A DNA stretch of 64,000 bases from Warburgia ugandensis (taxonomy: Eukaryota > Streptophyta > Magnoliopsida > Canellales > Canellaceae): contig CP141135.1 in assembly GCA_035236585.1 (NCBI GenBank), positions 74,501,057-74,565,056 of the forward strand, in the 5' to 3' direction. Position 1 is the stretch's first letter, and every line of letters begins with the position of its first letter. A program made the position numbers and the translations under genes. The notes under the pieces were generated by a model, which was not told the DNA's origin, searched no databases, and saw only the letters and a program-made list of their open reading frames with translations. Shown here piece after piece: positions 24,990 through 34,242 of the stretch.

Positions 24990-25160
24990 TGAACACGCCG
25001 ATCCTTGGTCGAGAACAACCAGGGAAGCATTACTGCAAGAAATCGGGAGAAGAATTATGAAACCATAGCTGCTGCTCTCCCTTTCAGTAGCCAATTTGAC
25101 AGCTCAAGTGCGAAAATGGAGAGAAGAAATGGTGGGAGACTTATCTCTCAGAGGTTCTGA

Positions 25161-25168
25161 TTTGGCGC
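25161..25168 (+). promoter_or_regulatory. E2F-type site upstream of APC2
   Basis: TTTGGCGC matches the E2F/DP consensus TTTSSCGC exactly. It lies 172 bp upstream of the APC2 start codon, inside a longer near-palindrome TTTGGCGCCTAAA. E2F sites are common in plant cell-cycle genes, so regulation of APC2 through this site is plausible, but one 8-bp match is only suggestive. Confidence 0.5.
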
Positions 25169-25224
25169 CTAAATATAAAACTAATACCCGCGCACCATGC
25201 GCACGATATTATAGTGCGCGCCCG

Positions 25225-25251
25225 ATGTGGGGCCGTTATGTGGCCCCGCAT
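25225..25251. other. GC-rich hairpin upstream of APC2
   Basis: ATGTGGGGCC (25225-25234) and GGCCCCGCAT (25242-25251) can pair with one mismatch around a 7-base loop. A second short inverted pair, GCGCAC and GTGCGC, lies just before it at about 25200-25219. The GC-rich patch contrasts with the AT-rich surroundings. Function unknown. Confidence 0.5.
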
Positions 25252-25449
25252 TTTTTTATAAGAGCTCGATCTATAATTTTGCGTGCTGGCTTTGCATGAT
25301 CGGGTGCCCCGTTCATCCGATCTCTCCACCTTAAGACGTTTTGTAGGCTTGTAGCTTAAAAAGTGTACGGAGTGGATAAATCTAATGTTCCGAAAATTGT
25401 AGTCTTCGTCACAAGGAATAGAGGTTACAATATATGGCATGATTAGTTC

Positions 25450-26235
25450 TTACTTGATGAGATAGGGGAGGGTGTTAACATAAAGCTACAGTTATGGAGA
25501 GAAGCATTAAAATCTAAAAGATTTAAAATTAACCAAACTAAAACAAAATATACGGAATGCAATTTTAGTAAGGAGATGAGTAGGAGTGGAACAACAGTTA
25601 AGATTGATAACTAAGAAGTCTCGGTAAAAGACCACTTTTCGGTACTTAGGATCAATAATTCATGAGAGTAGAGAGATTGACAGGGAGGTTACCCAGAGAA
25701 TCCAAGCGGGTTAGATCAAATAGAGATGTGCATATGGAGTTTTATGTGATCGGTGGGTGTTACTCAAACTAAAAGAAAAATTCTATAAGATAGCCATAAG
25801 GCTGACCATATTTTATGGATCAGAATGTTAGGCAGTTAAGGAACATCACGCGCATAGGATGAGCGTCACAGAAATGAGGATATTGAGATGAATGAGTGGT
25901 GAGATAAGAAATGATAGAAATAAAAATAAAAATATTAGAGAAAATTTAGGAGTAGTACCAATAAGTAACGAGATAAGGAAGATTAGACTTAGATGGTTTG
26001 AACATGCTCAAAGGAGACTAACAATGGTACCGATTAGAAGGAGTGAGGCAATACAAGTAGAAGGTTCTAAAAGAGCAATGGAAGGCCCAAAAGAACATGG
26101 ATAAAAGTAGTGAGGAAAGATTTTAAAACTTTAGAACTAAGTAAAGCCATGGTACTTGATAGAGAGGAATACAGGAATAAGATTCATGTGGCTAACCCCA
26201 ATTGGGATAAGGTCTTGACAATGATGATGATGAGC
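25450..26235 (+). mobile_element. Degenerate RTE-type LINE 3' fragment upstream of APC2
   Basis: Plus-strand translation follows the same C-terminal RT sequence as the 18-kb copy (KINQTKTKYTECNFSKEM, AVKEHHAHRMSVTEMRIL, LRWFEHAQRRLTMVPIRRSE, VVRKDFKTLELSKAMVL), but with many stops. It ends in the same way, with GGGATAAGGTCTTGACAAT and an ATG/TGA-rich tail at 26235. At least four Trp codons of the 18-kb copy are TAG or TGA here (about 25711, 25720, 25829, 25889). Orientation is opposite to APC2. Confidence 0.88.
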
Positions 26236-26717
26236 AGATCAAATCTTTCAAAGAAGGGACTCATTGTCACCTATGACCCTTGTCAAAGAAAGCCACGATG
26301 CAAATTTGTATTCAAGCATACTTTTCAAGAGATGTTGAGTTGTGTGACCAATTGCCCTAGACATTTTGCTAGCTAGGACTCAAACTTGCAACCAAGCATA
26401 CTTCAAAACACATTATTAGTTCAAAGACTAGTTATATTCAGCTCAACCATAGATAAATATCAAATGTTTTTTCTCCTAGATCTAAGCCATTCATCTTGTT
26501 TGCCCCCACGTTATATAAGTTATAATGTGAAAAAACATGCCAATGAAACAATTATAAAGACCGCTAAGATCATCCAATCAGCATGATTTTAATGTGTAGT
26601 TATTCTAAGGGATGCTACTTAAGGTAAATGGTTAGATCGTTCAAAGATCACACCTATCTTGTAAAAAAAGGAAAAGAAAAAGAAGCATAATCCATAGAGA
26701 CATCTATAGTTTTAAGT

Positions 26718-27476
26718 ATTGGTCCAAGACTCTCTACATCACACTATCCATGCAAAAGAACAAACAATAAATAAATAAATTATAACTTTTATAGTACAAT
26801 ATAATAGCCAATAATAATTTAAAGTCGTTGAAAACATAGATCTTAGCTCTGTCCACCAAAAGAGCTTTCCCTAAATCTTTTCTTTAAACCATCAATCTTT
26901 GAACATAAACCTATATATTAAACAATAAAAAGAAAACAATGATAATTTATAGGCAACAAGTGAAATATTTACAGAATTTTTCTTCCTAATCAATACTGTG
27001 AAGCATGCACTGGGATTTCCAAGAGCTGAACAAGGTTGGATTGCTTTAGCTCATCCAACTCTTCTCAACTCAAAACTTCAGCTTAGAGTAAATAGCACAA
27101 GAGAGGAAAACCAAAATATTTGGTATGTTTTTCCTCTCTTAGCATATCTTATTCATAATATACGATTTTTCCTTTTTATAATTACCAGTCTTTCCTAATT
27201 AGATTACTTGTTAATTAAACTTTGATGAATTGTAATCTTAGCTTTCTAATGGTTCTAAAATTGATTTAGAAAGTGCTAATTAAAAGGGGAGAACTTATTT
27301 ACCATTAACTCTGAGTTAATTAGATAATACAATACCTTTTTATATTAACTTGAATGTATCCATTTAATATAAATTATCTAGATCATCTAAAGGTTGATTA
27401 GGCCAATATTAGCTCAATATCCTAAGCTAGATCTTGATCCTATGGTTTAACTAACCACTAGGACCATCATCTCTCT
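26718..27476 (-). mobile_element. Copia-type LTR (minus orientation)
   Basis: This stretch is collinear with 47090-47848. Shared blocks run from ACAAACAATAAATA through TCCTAATCAATACTGTGAAGC, CTTATTCATAATATACGATT and CCTAAGCTAGATCTTGATCC to TAACCACTAGG. The right copy has a primer-binding-site-like sequence beside it, which identifies both as LTRs in minus orientation. The left copy may be the 3' LTR of the minus-strand copia remnants at 28.9-32.8 kb. Confidence 0.75.
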
Positions 27477-27559
27477 CTTGGTCAATTAAACCCCAAAAAA
27501 CAAGAAACTCGTCAATCTCTTCTCAATTCTAGTAAGAGTTTATGCCTAAAAAATAAATC

Positions 27560-28000
27560 CGTGTTAAGGCCTTAATGGATCAGCTAACATCTAAGAAGTA
27601 GAAGTATGAATTACAGTCACTATACTCTGTCATATAAATAATGACGAGTCTTGGTTATATCATAGAAGATTAGGTCATACAAGCATGCCTTATTTGAAGA
27701 CATTATCAAGATAAGATCCTTTAATTGTTTTATTAAATATTTCTCTTGAAAAAGACCAATTTTGTGATGCTTGCTCATAAGGGAAGCAAAGAAAGGCTTA
27801 TTTTATTTTTTTGCAAACCAAAGAATGTGGTTCCAAGTGAAAGACCCTTCTTTGGAGGAGATACTAAACAACTTTATGCAAGAAAACTTTGCAATTTCAA
27901 AACGAAACAAAATAATTTCAGAATCAAACAAAACAAGCCTTCAGGCCAACTCGTAGTCTATTGTGAAGTTGGAGTAATGATATAGTAGATGGTCAAGGTA
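27560..28000 (+). mobile_element. Ty1/copia pre-integrase fragment
   Basis: Plus-strand translation at about 27635-27800 reads DESWLYHRRLGHTSMPYLKT and, after a break, EKDQFCDACS-GKQRKAYF. This is the copia GAG-pre-integrase zinc-binding motif (H..LGH...C.aC..GK). Stops and shifts interrupt it. It is opposite in strand to the copia remnants on its right, so it is a separate insertion. Confidence 0.75.
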
Positions 28001-28879
28001 CTAAGACCAAGAAAGTCATTAAAGCAATAAGAGTTGAATTGGAAGGCATTTATTAAACCAACAAAACATCACTTTGGCTTACAATCACGATCTCGATTTG
28101 CACAAAATAAATCATCACAACCAAAAGAACAGCCATTTTTATTGAAATCTGTTCAATATGAGGTATAGGATGGAACTGAATCCGCTTTCCAAGGGTATCT
28201 TTTGCATGAATAAAAGAAAACTTTAGCTAACCATTGACGTTGTTTTATCATAGGCAAGAGAATGGCTAAGACAGCGACTATATTTGATGGGTATGAGAGT
28301 GTGGAGGTAGTTCCTTCTTTGTTTGTTTTTAATTAACCACTTCACTCCCTCCTCAGTTAGTTGTAGGTAATCTAAGTCATTAAGTGTGTTAACAGAGTTA
28401 GTTGTTTAAACATCAAAGCAACTGATCAAGTAGAGACCACTTGAGTGATAGTAATTTGCCTCCTTCCCTTTATGGGTTATCGTTGAAAATAATAATGGAG
28501 AACACTTTCTTCATCACGAGTACTTTATTTGAAGAAGCAATATATTGATGAAGACCACACTTGGAATTTTAGAGTCCCGATTTATGAACCACTAACCCCA
28601 TAGTACTTCATTCATGTTGTATCTAATCAATGGCTTGGATCAAATACCATACCTTCCTTCTTGAATTGTTGGTGAAAGTATGGTAAGGAAAAACCCATGG
28701 TTAGTTTTGTTGGGATGGTGAAGCTAAAGCTTCCCCTCAGTTGGTTCAGTAAAAGGTTGCTTAGACAATCCTTTAGCCAAATATGGGTGGGTTGTTGCTC
28801 TCCTTCATCTTTTCTGCCAGTTTCAAACGTATCTACATTGCCAAGAACCTTCTTCAAACACAACCATTCCAATTATGTG
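28001..28879. other. Repeat-like intergenic DNA
   Basis: AT-rich, without a recognised domain. It probably derives from retrotransposon sequence, given both flanks. Short open frames at 28627-28912 match nothing I know. Confidence 0.4.
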
Positions 28880-29800
28880 CACCATCATGTCCTTATATAT
28901 CCATTTTCTTGATGTTTCAATACACCACCAACTAAATTATCACACATTAGCTCTATAGGAACGTTTAGGCACACATCTAGCTTTAAATACACTAGAAAAC
29001 CTTGAATCTAAATAGCCTTTAAGGCAACTAAATACAAGCTACAAACTTAGCTTCCATGGTGGACTTGGCGATAGAATTTTGCCTCTTACTACCCCATAAA
29101 ACTGCACTACCACCAATCATAAAAACATACCTACCTTTAAATTTCCCCTCATCTACGTTGTACGCAATATCGAAATCTACAAACTTGAGAGGTATAGGCT
29201 CATCTACGCAAAAAGGTGAATTTCAAATCCTTAGAAATCCCTAGTACCACTAAGTAGCGAAATACACACTTAGCCACATTCTAAAGAGGAACATTAGGTC
29301 ACTTTAAAGCCTACTCAAAAGGCCAACAAAAAAACCCATATGTCATGACATATAGTAAGTTACCTACAGGCTGAGCATATAACTTAGACTTCATAACCAA
29401 ACTATCCTTATTGCTAGAGGGTGTCATCTTATGATTTAACTGAGCACCCTTATAGATTGGTAATTATATGGATTTCTACCCAACTACAGCAAACCTTTTA
29501 AGGACCCAACCTATATATGATTTTTTGTGACAAGCTAAGTTTCTTACCTTTCCTGCCCCTTTTTATCTTAATATCTAAGATATAAGAGGCTTTGGTCATA
29601 TCTTTCATTTAAAATCAAGTCTTAACTCATTCCTTTGTTTTAACAATCACATAAAGATCATTACTCATCAATAGGATGTCATTAATATACAATTACAACA
29701 TAATAAATATGCTCCCACTAACAAAGGAGCATATATAGTGGTCATATCTATTGGTCTCAAAACCAGCACAAATATGATCCAAACGCATATATGATATATC
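28880..29800 (-). mobile_element. Ty1/copia RT end and RNase H remnants
   Basis: Minus-strand translation shows FETNRYDHYICSF and YINDILLMSNDLYVIVKT near 29760-29640 (family pattern YDHCVY and YVDDxL), then MKDMTKASYILDIKIKRG near 29600. RNase H ends with GSAVLWGSKRQNSIAKSTME near 29110-29050. The catalytic YVDD is altered to YIND. It is the 3' half of the element whose integrase and RT start lie at 31.3-32.8 kb; plastid-derived DNA separates the two halves. Confidence 0.8.
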
Positions 29801-29843
29801 ATATATGTGTGGAGGTATGTGTGCATGTCAAGAACTAAGAAAT

Positions 29844-29914
29844 GCATATATGGTTGAATGGTAAAATTTCTCTTTACTAAGGAAAAGACGCGGGTTTGAT
29901 TCCTGCTACCACTT
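29844..29914 (+). pseudogene. trnG-GCC: Plastid-derived trnG-GCC copy
   Basis: The 71-nt sequence retains most of plastid tRNA-Gly(GCC): GAATGGTAAAATTTCTCTTT in the D-arm/anticodon stem and GACGCGGGTTTGATTCCTGC in the T-arm. The anticodon position reads ACT instead of GCC, both acceptor ends are mutated, and most changes are C to T or G to A. It is a nuclear plastid-DNA relic, not a working tRNA gene. Confidence 0.85.
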
Positions 29915-29941
29915 TTCTTTTTCTTTTTCTTTTTTTATTGT

Positions 29942-30092
29942 AATGAATAATTTAAAAAATTACTATATTTATTCCTTTTCTTACTTCTTCCAAGCCTGGA
30001 TTACCCCAAGGGGTTGTGAGTTTTTTTCTACCAACTAAAGGCCTTCCTTCACCACCCCAATGGGGATGATCTACAAGATTCATAACCCCTCC
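29942..30092 (-). pseudogene. rpl2: Plastid-derived rpl2 3' end
   Basis: Minus-strand translation gives [20 protein letters not shown] then [11 protein letters not shown] and, after a frame change, [13 protein letters not shown]. This is the conserved C-terminus of plastid ribosomal protein L2 (MNPVDHPHGGGEGR...RKKPTTPWGYP). The frameshift and substitutions show it is a decayed nuclear insert. Confidence 0.9.
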
Positions 30093-30310
30093 CTCTCTCT
30101 CTCTCTCTGTGTGTGTATTGAAATGAAAAAGAAAAAATTAGATTTTTAGTTTCTAGTAGAATTAGAAAGCACACAAGCAATATAGAAAGTTACATTTTGC
30201 AAGTGTTAAGGGAATGTTACTAATATAGCTAACCCAACTTCCCTAACCGACTTTTGTGAATCTTATTTGTTTGTAAACTCTTCTTTTTCTTTTATTTGTC
30301 ATTATCCCAC

Positions 30311-30515
30311 ATTGATATAAATGGGAAGATTCATCAATTACTTCATCGAAAAAGATTACTAGTTTTAAGCCAAGAGTTTGATAATGAGATCTCTAATCAA
30401 CTTGTTGGTCTCATGATATATCTCAGTATAAAGGACAAGAACAAGGATCTTTATTTGTTTATGAACTTTTCGGCAAATGGGTAATACTAGGAATAGCTAT
30501 TAGAGACGTTAAAAT
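30311..30515 (+). pseudogene. clpP: Plastid-derived clpP exon fragment
   Basis: Translation reads [20 protein letters not shown] then [20 protein letters not shown], followed by a one-base frame change to [10 protein letters not shown]. This follows the plastid ClpP protease subunit ([20 protein letters not shown]..., WVIPGVAIYD). Only this internal part is present; the serine and histidine of the active site lie outside it. A nuclear plastid relic. Confidence 0.92.
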
Positions 30516-30627
30516 TGATGAATAAAAAAATAAAGAATATTTTCATATTCAATAGAATTGAAACTAATTAAAATAATTAAAATATTCATTCAATATTACA
30601 TGTAATTATGTGAAAAAAAATCAACTA

Positions 30628-30675
30628 TAACCCATAGCCTTCCAAGCTAATGATGCGGGTTCCCACAACCCACTC
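30628..30675 (+). pseudogene. trnG-UCC: Plastid-derived trnG-UCC 3' exon
   Basis: TAGCCTTCCAAGCTAATGAT at 30635-30654 followed by GCGGGTTCCCACAACCC matches the anticodon arm (TCC) and T-arm of plastid tRNA-Gly(UCC), whose gene is split by an intron. The 5' exon is absent and the T-loop is altered. Relic only. Confidence 0.8.
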
Positions 30676-30799
30676 TATATTAATTTTCATTATACTGCAT
30701 CATTGATGTGGATATGTTTTCTCCTAAATATATCCAAATTTTTTTATCAACTTAACCAAAAGAGGTGAATTACATGTGTTTCAAACCCCCAATTTGATC

Positions 30800-30932
30800 A
30801 ATAACAAGTTTTATCTTTTTTCCCTTCCAGTTTAAGTACTACAGTATCAACATGAATATGATCTCCACTAAACATACGTAAAGCTTTAGCTAGTACATGA
30901 AAGTGTATACCGTGATCCCTCTATCTAATAAT
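30800..30932 (-). pseudogene. rbcL: Plastid-derived rbcL fragment
   Basis: Minus-strand translation gives [20 protein letters not shown] then [14 protein letters not shown], corresponding to the Rubisco large-subunit segment [20 protein letters not shown]...GTVVGKLEGE. A stop precedes the block (R-stop-RDHG), and homology fades at about 30800. Only some 40 codons remain. Confidence 0.9.
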
Positions 30933-30980
30933 AGCTAATAGCTAACCAAGAGTTTTTTGAAGTCCTATCCTCGCACTATT

Positions 30981-31089
30981 TCTCTTATGGGAGTCTGCTT
31001 AGCTTCTTGGTTCAGGATGAACGTTGGTGGCATGCGTAACACATGCAAGTTGGACATGTTTCCAAGGCAAAGGGTGAGTAACACATGAA
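30981..31089 (+). pseudogene. rrn16: Plastid-derived 16S rRNA 5' fragment
   Basis: GGTTCAGGATGAACGTTGGT, GGCATGCGTAACACATGCAA, GTTGGACATG and GGGTGAGTAACACATG follow the start of plastid 16S rRNA (GGCTCAGGATGAACGCTGGCGGCATGC...GGGTGAGTAACGCGT) in order. Part of helix 6 is missing and changes are mostly transitions. The match stops after about 105 bases, so this is a truncated nuclear copy. Confidence 0.88.
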
Positions 31090-31099
31090 ATAGAGCCAC

Positions 31100-31300
31100 T
31101 ACAAAGAAGTTCCTGAAATCACAAAGTACTCTTGGGGAACATTAGCATGCTATTCCTATAGTAACTTTTATCCGTTGAGCGAAAGAAATATTACCAATTA
31201 ATAAATCTCTAACTTTAGGTCCTTTTCAAAATAATTTAATCGTGAAATACCATGACATGTGTATCTAGGGAATAGTCGCTGCCATAAAAGGTCCAAGCCA
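31100..31300 (-). pseudogene. rrn23: Plastid-derived 23S rRNA fragment, antisense
   Basis: On the plus strand, TACTCTTGGGGAACATTAGC, CTATTCCTATAGTAAC and TTTTATCCGTTGAGCGA match the antisense of the 23S peptidyl-transferase region (CTCTTGGGG...GTTATCCC...GTAACTTTTATCCGTTGAGCGA). Weaker matches follow in the expected order at 31205-31230 and 31260-31290, with deletions between. The first 80 bp are convincing; the rest is tentative. Confidence 0.78.
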
Positions 31301-32760
31301 TAACAAATGAGAAGTTAAATGACTTAATTCCAGCACAATGACTCTAATATAACTAGTTATTTTACTCGAAAGTAACCCTATATAAAGTATTATACCACTG
31401 TCTTGGTGATTATTTTAGTTCATATAAAGACTTAATCAACTTGCACACTTTACCTTTTGGAGCTTCATGCTAAAAATACTTAGGAACCTCCGCATAAATC
31501 TCTTCCTCTAGTTCACCATCAAGGAAGGTTGAACATCCATTTGGTGTATTTTTAGATCTAAACGTACAACTATCATAGTCAAAGTCCCAATCATGGTATT
31601 TCTATATACTATTAGAGAAAGTCTCATAATAATCAATGCCCTTAATATGAGAAAAGCCTTTGGCAACCAATCTAGACTTATACTTTATGAATGAACCATC
31701 TAATTTTAGTTTCTTCTTGAAGATATATTTACAACCAATGACTTTCCTACTTTCAAGTAGATCATCATAAACCTAACCTCAATTTTTTATAATGAAATCT
31801 TTTTCTTCTTGAATAGAGGCCAACCATTTATTACCATTATTGGTTTTAACTACTTTGAAATAACTTACCAAATCATCATATTTGATGTTCATTCTTAACC
31901 ATGATATCCTCTTCTATTTATCCTAACATCATACAATGATTCATTAGAGAAGAAGGTAATCACTTATTTCTAAGAATTCTAGAAATTGTATCAAGCTTAA
32001 AATATAAATATATAATCTCAACTAGATAGCTAGGAGAAATCCTCATGCTTTACTACCTCTAATACTTCAACTTTCTTATAAGAAATCTAAGGTCTAGTTT
32101 AAATTTCAGAAAAGTATACATCCCTACTTTCAATATCTCCAACTAACCCATTGCAGTGGTGCACTACAAACCTATATACCTTAGAGTGATAACAATACAC
32201 TCTAAAGTTACACTATAATCGTAAGGTCTAGTTTAAACCTATTCTAGTCTAGTACTCTTACATGCTGACTAGCATCCCATACTCTAACATCACTTATGTA
32301 TGGTTCCCGACAAGTTCATAATTCTTAAGATGCTATTTCAACTGCTTTTAAGGGTATCATATTGAGACTATACATTGCAGTGGATAGTGACTCTGTCAAA
32401 AATTGAGTTTCCAACTAAGTTTTGTTAAAGGGTATAGGGTAAAATAAGGTGATGTACTTTATCTTGACTCTTAAAAAACTTGTCAAGTACATCGCATGTG
32501 TATTTACCACCTCCATTAGACCTTGGGACTTTAATAGTCCTCCTTAGCTCTTAACACTTTTACATTACCTTAGATTTTTTACTTACAAGGAAAATAAATT
32601 CGAACCTAGAATAATCATAAATGAATATAATGAGATAGGTTACTTCCCTATGAGTACTAACATTCAATAGACCACAAACATTAGAGTGAATGGCCTCAAG
32701 TGACTCATTGGCTCTCTTTCCCTTACCAAAAGGAGTCCTACGCATCTTACTAGACAAAAA
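31301..32760 (-). mobile_element. Ty1/copia integrase and RT start remnants
   Basis: Minus-strand translation: GKGKRANESLEAIHSNVCG and TYLIIFIYDYSRFEFIFLVS at 32725-32580 (copia integrase core, normally DDYSR). Next comes SRKVIGCKYIFKKKLKLDGS near 31760-31700 and YKSRLVAKGFSHIKGIDYYE near 31680 (start of RVT_2). Then come EVPKYF and [14 protein letters not shown] near 31440, and SPRQWY at about 31390. Several stops occur. The remaining RT and RNase H lie at 28.9-29.8 kb beyond the plastid mosaic. Confidence 0.85.
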
Positions 32761-34242
32761 TTGTTCACAAACATCTAGTTTTTTCTATGACCTAGTGATA
32801 TATATATATATATATTACAAATAATATTTCAAGAAAATATATTTATAAACCTTTTAATTACTTAATATACTACTAATTAAGGTTTATTTTGCATTTTGTA
32901 GGATTTGGGTAGAATTCATAAACTTGATGTTTAGGATCTTAAAAAGAAGCTAGTTTATAAGCCAAGTGAAACAAAGAGCACATATCTCATCAACCAAGAC
33001 CAGAGTAGCATAGAGAAATCTCATGCACATGACTACCTTTATTCACACAAGATGGCTTGTCATTATCAAAAGCAAGGATGACAAAAATCCCATGAATGTG
33101 TGCTCTACCTTACGAGGCTTCAACATTAAGCTATACAATCTCAAAACAACTCATGCAAGCTCACACAAAAGCCACATGTTCTCACTCGTGATTGAGTTTA
33201 GAAATCAAAGTAAGATGGGTCCCACATGTTAACAAATTTTCTACTCATTATAATATTTATTCCTTATTTTTCCTAAAATTTAGGGAGATAAATATGTTTT
33301 TCCTAGGGTGAAAAATGCACATGATGCATAGAGAAAAAAAAAAAAAGAAGGAAGAAAAACATCCAACCTTAGAGTGGAAAAAAAATGAAAAATCTACAAC
33401 TAGGAATAGCCTAATTTTGAGATAATTTAATGCATATTAGGGCCATTCTAAGCTATCATAATTGAATATTCTATACATAGGAGATGATTGGTTAAGAATA
33501 AATATTTTAAAAAAAAATACTATAGTAGCTAGGAAAGAGAGAAAGGGGGATGAACTTCGATAGTTTTGAAGAGATTTTGAGGAGAGAGATAACGGGAACT
33601 TCCTGGGTAGACCAAAGGGGACATGACACAAGAAAAGTCATTTGATTAAGAAGGAAAAGAGAGAAATAAAGAAGAGAAAATTTCCTAGCAAGAGGGGGAT
33701 AAATTCTATATGGTTTTTAAGCTATACCGAGTGCATTTTTTTAAAGTTAATTATGAGTAGCTAAGTTTTCACATAGGGTAAGGATGAAACCACACCAAAA
33801 TTAGTATTATTCATGTTTAAGTATCTATTAGATTTAGAGTTTTAAAATATCAATCCTTAGGATAAGATGAATATTAATTAATATTCTTTTCATGGAAATT
33901 ATGAGGTATTTCCTATAGTTTAGAAATTTGTTATAATATATTAATTAGCTTGATATATATAAATTCTTAGATAATCTATGATTGCAAAACAATACAAGTT
34001 ATACTTTGAAAACATATATGCTAAGTTAGGTAAATCATTATGACTGCAAAAATATGAAAATTAGGAACTTTAATGCACAAATTTTCTATTTTTAATTGGT
34101 CAATATTTTATTAACATGAGCAATATTAGATCTAAGATGATTTTCTTTAATATACATAGTTTTACTATTATAGAATTTAAAAACCTAGATTTTAAAATTT
34201 GATTGATTTATTCTTTTCTAGTATAATTGATGATATTAATTG
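32761..34242. other. AT-rich repeat-derived intergenic DNA
   Basis: Probably includes the decayed gag and 5' part of the minus-strand copia, but no domain is recognisable. A short AT microsatellite occurs at about 32800-32815. Confidence 0.4.

Noticed and set aside
25069-25094. Extension of APC2 upstream through a TTG to 25094
   Set aside because: Not an ATG start, and an in-frame TGA lies just upstream. The ATG at 24989 gives the family-typical N-terminus ILDAL near residue 6.
29844-29914. A working tRNA-Gly gene
   Set aside because: Acceptor stem and anticodon are mutated, and it lies within plastid-derived debris.
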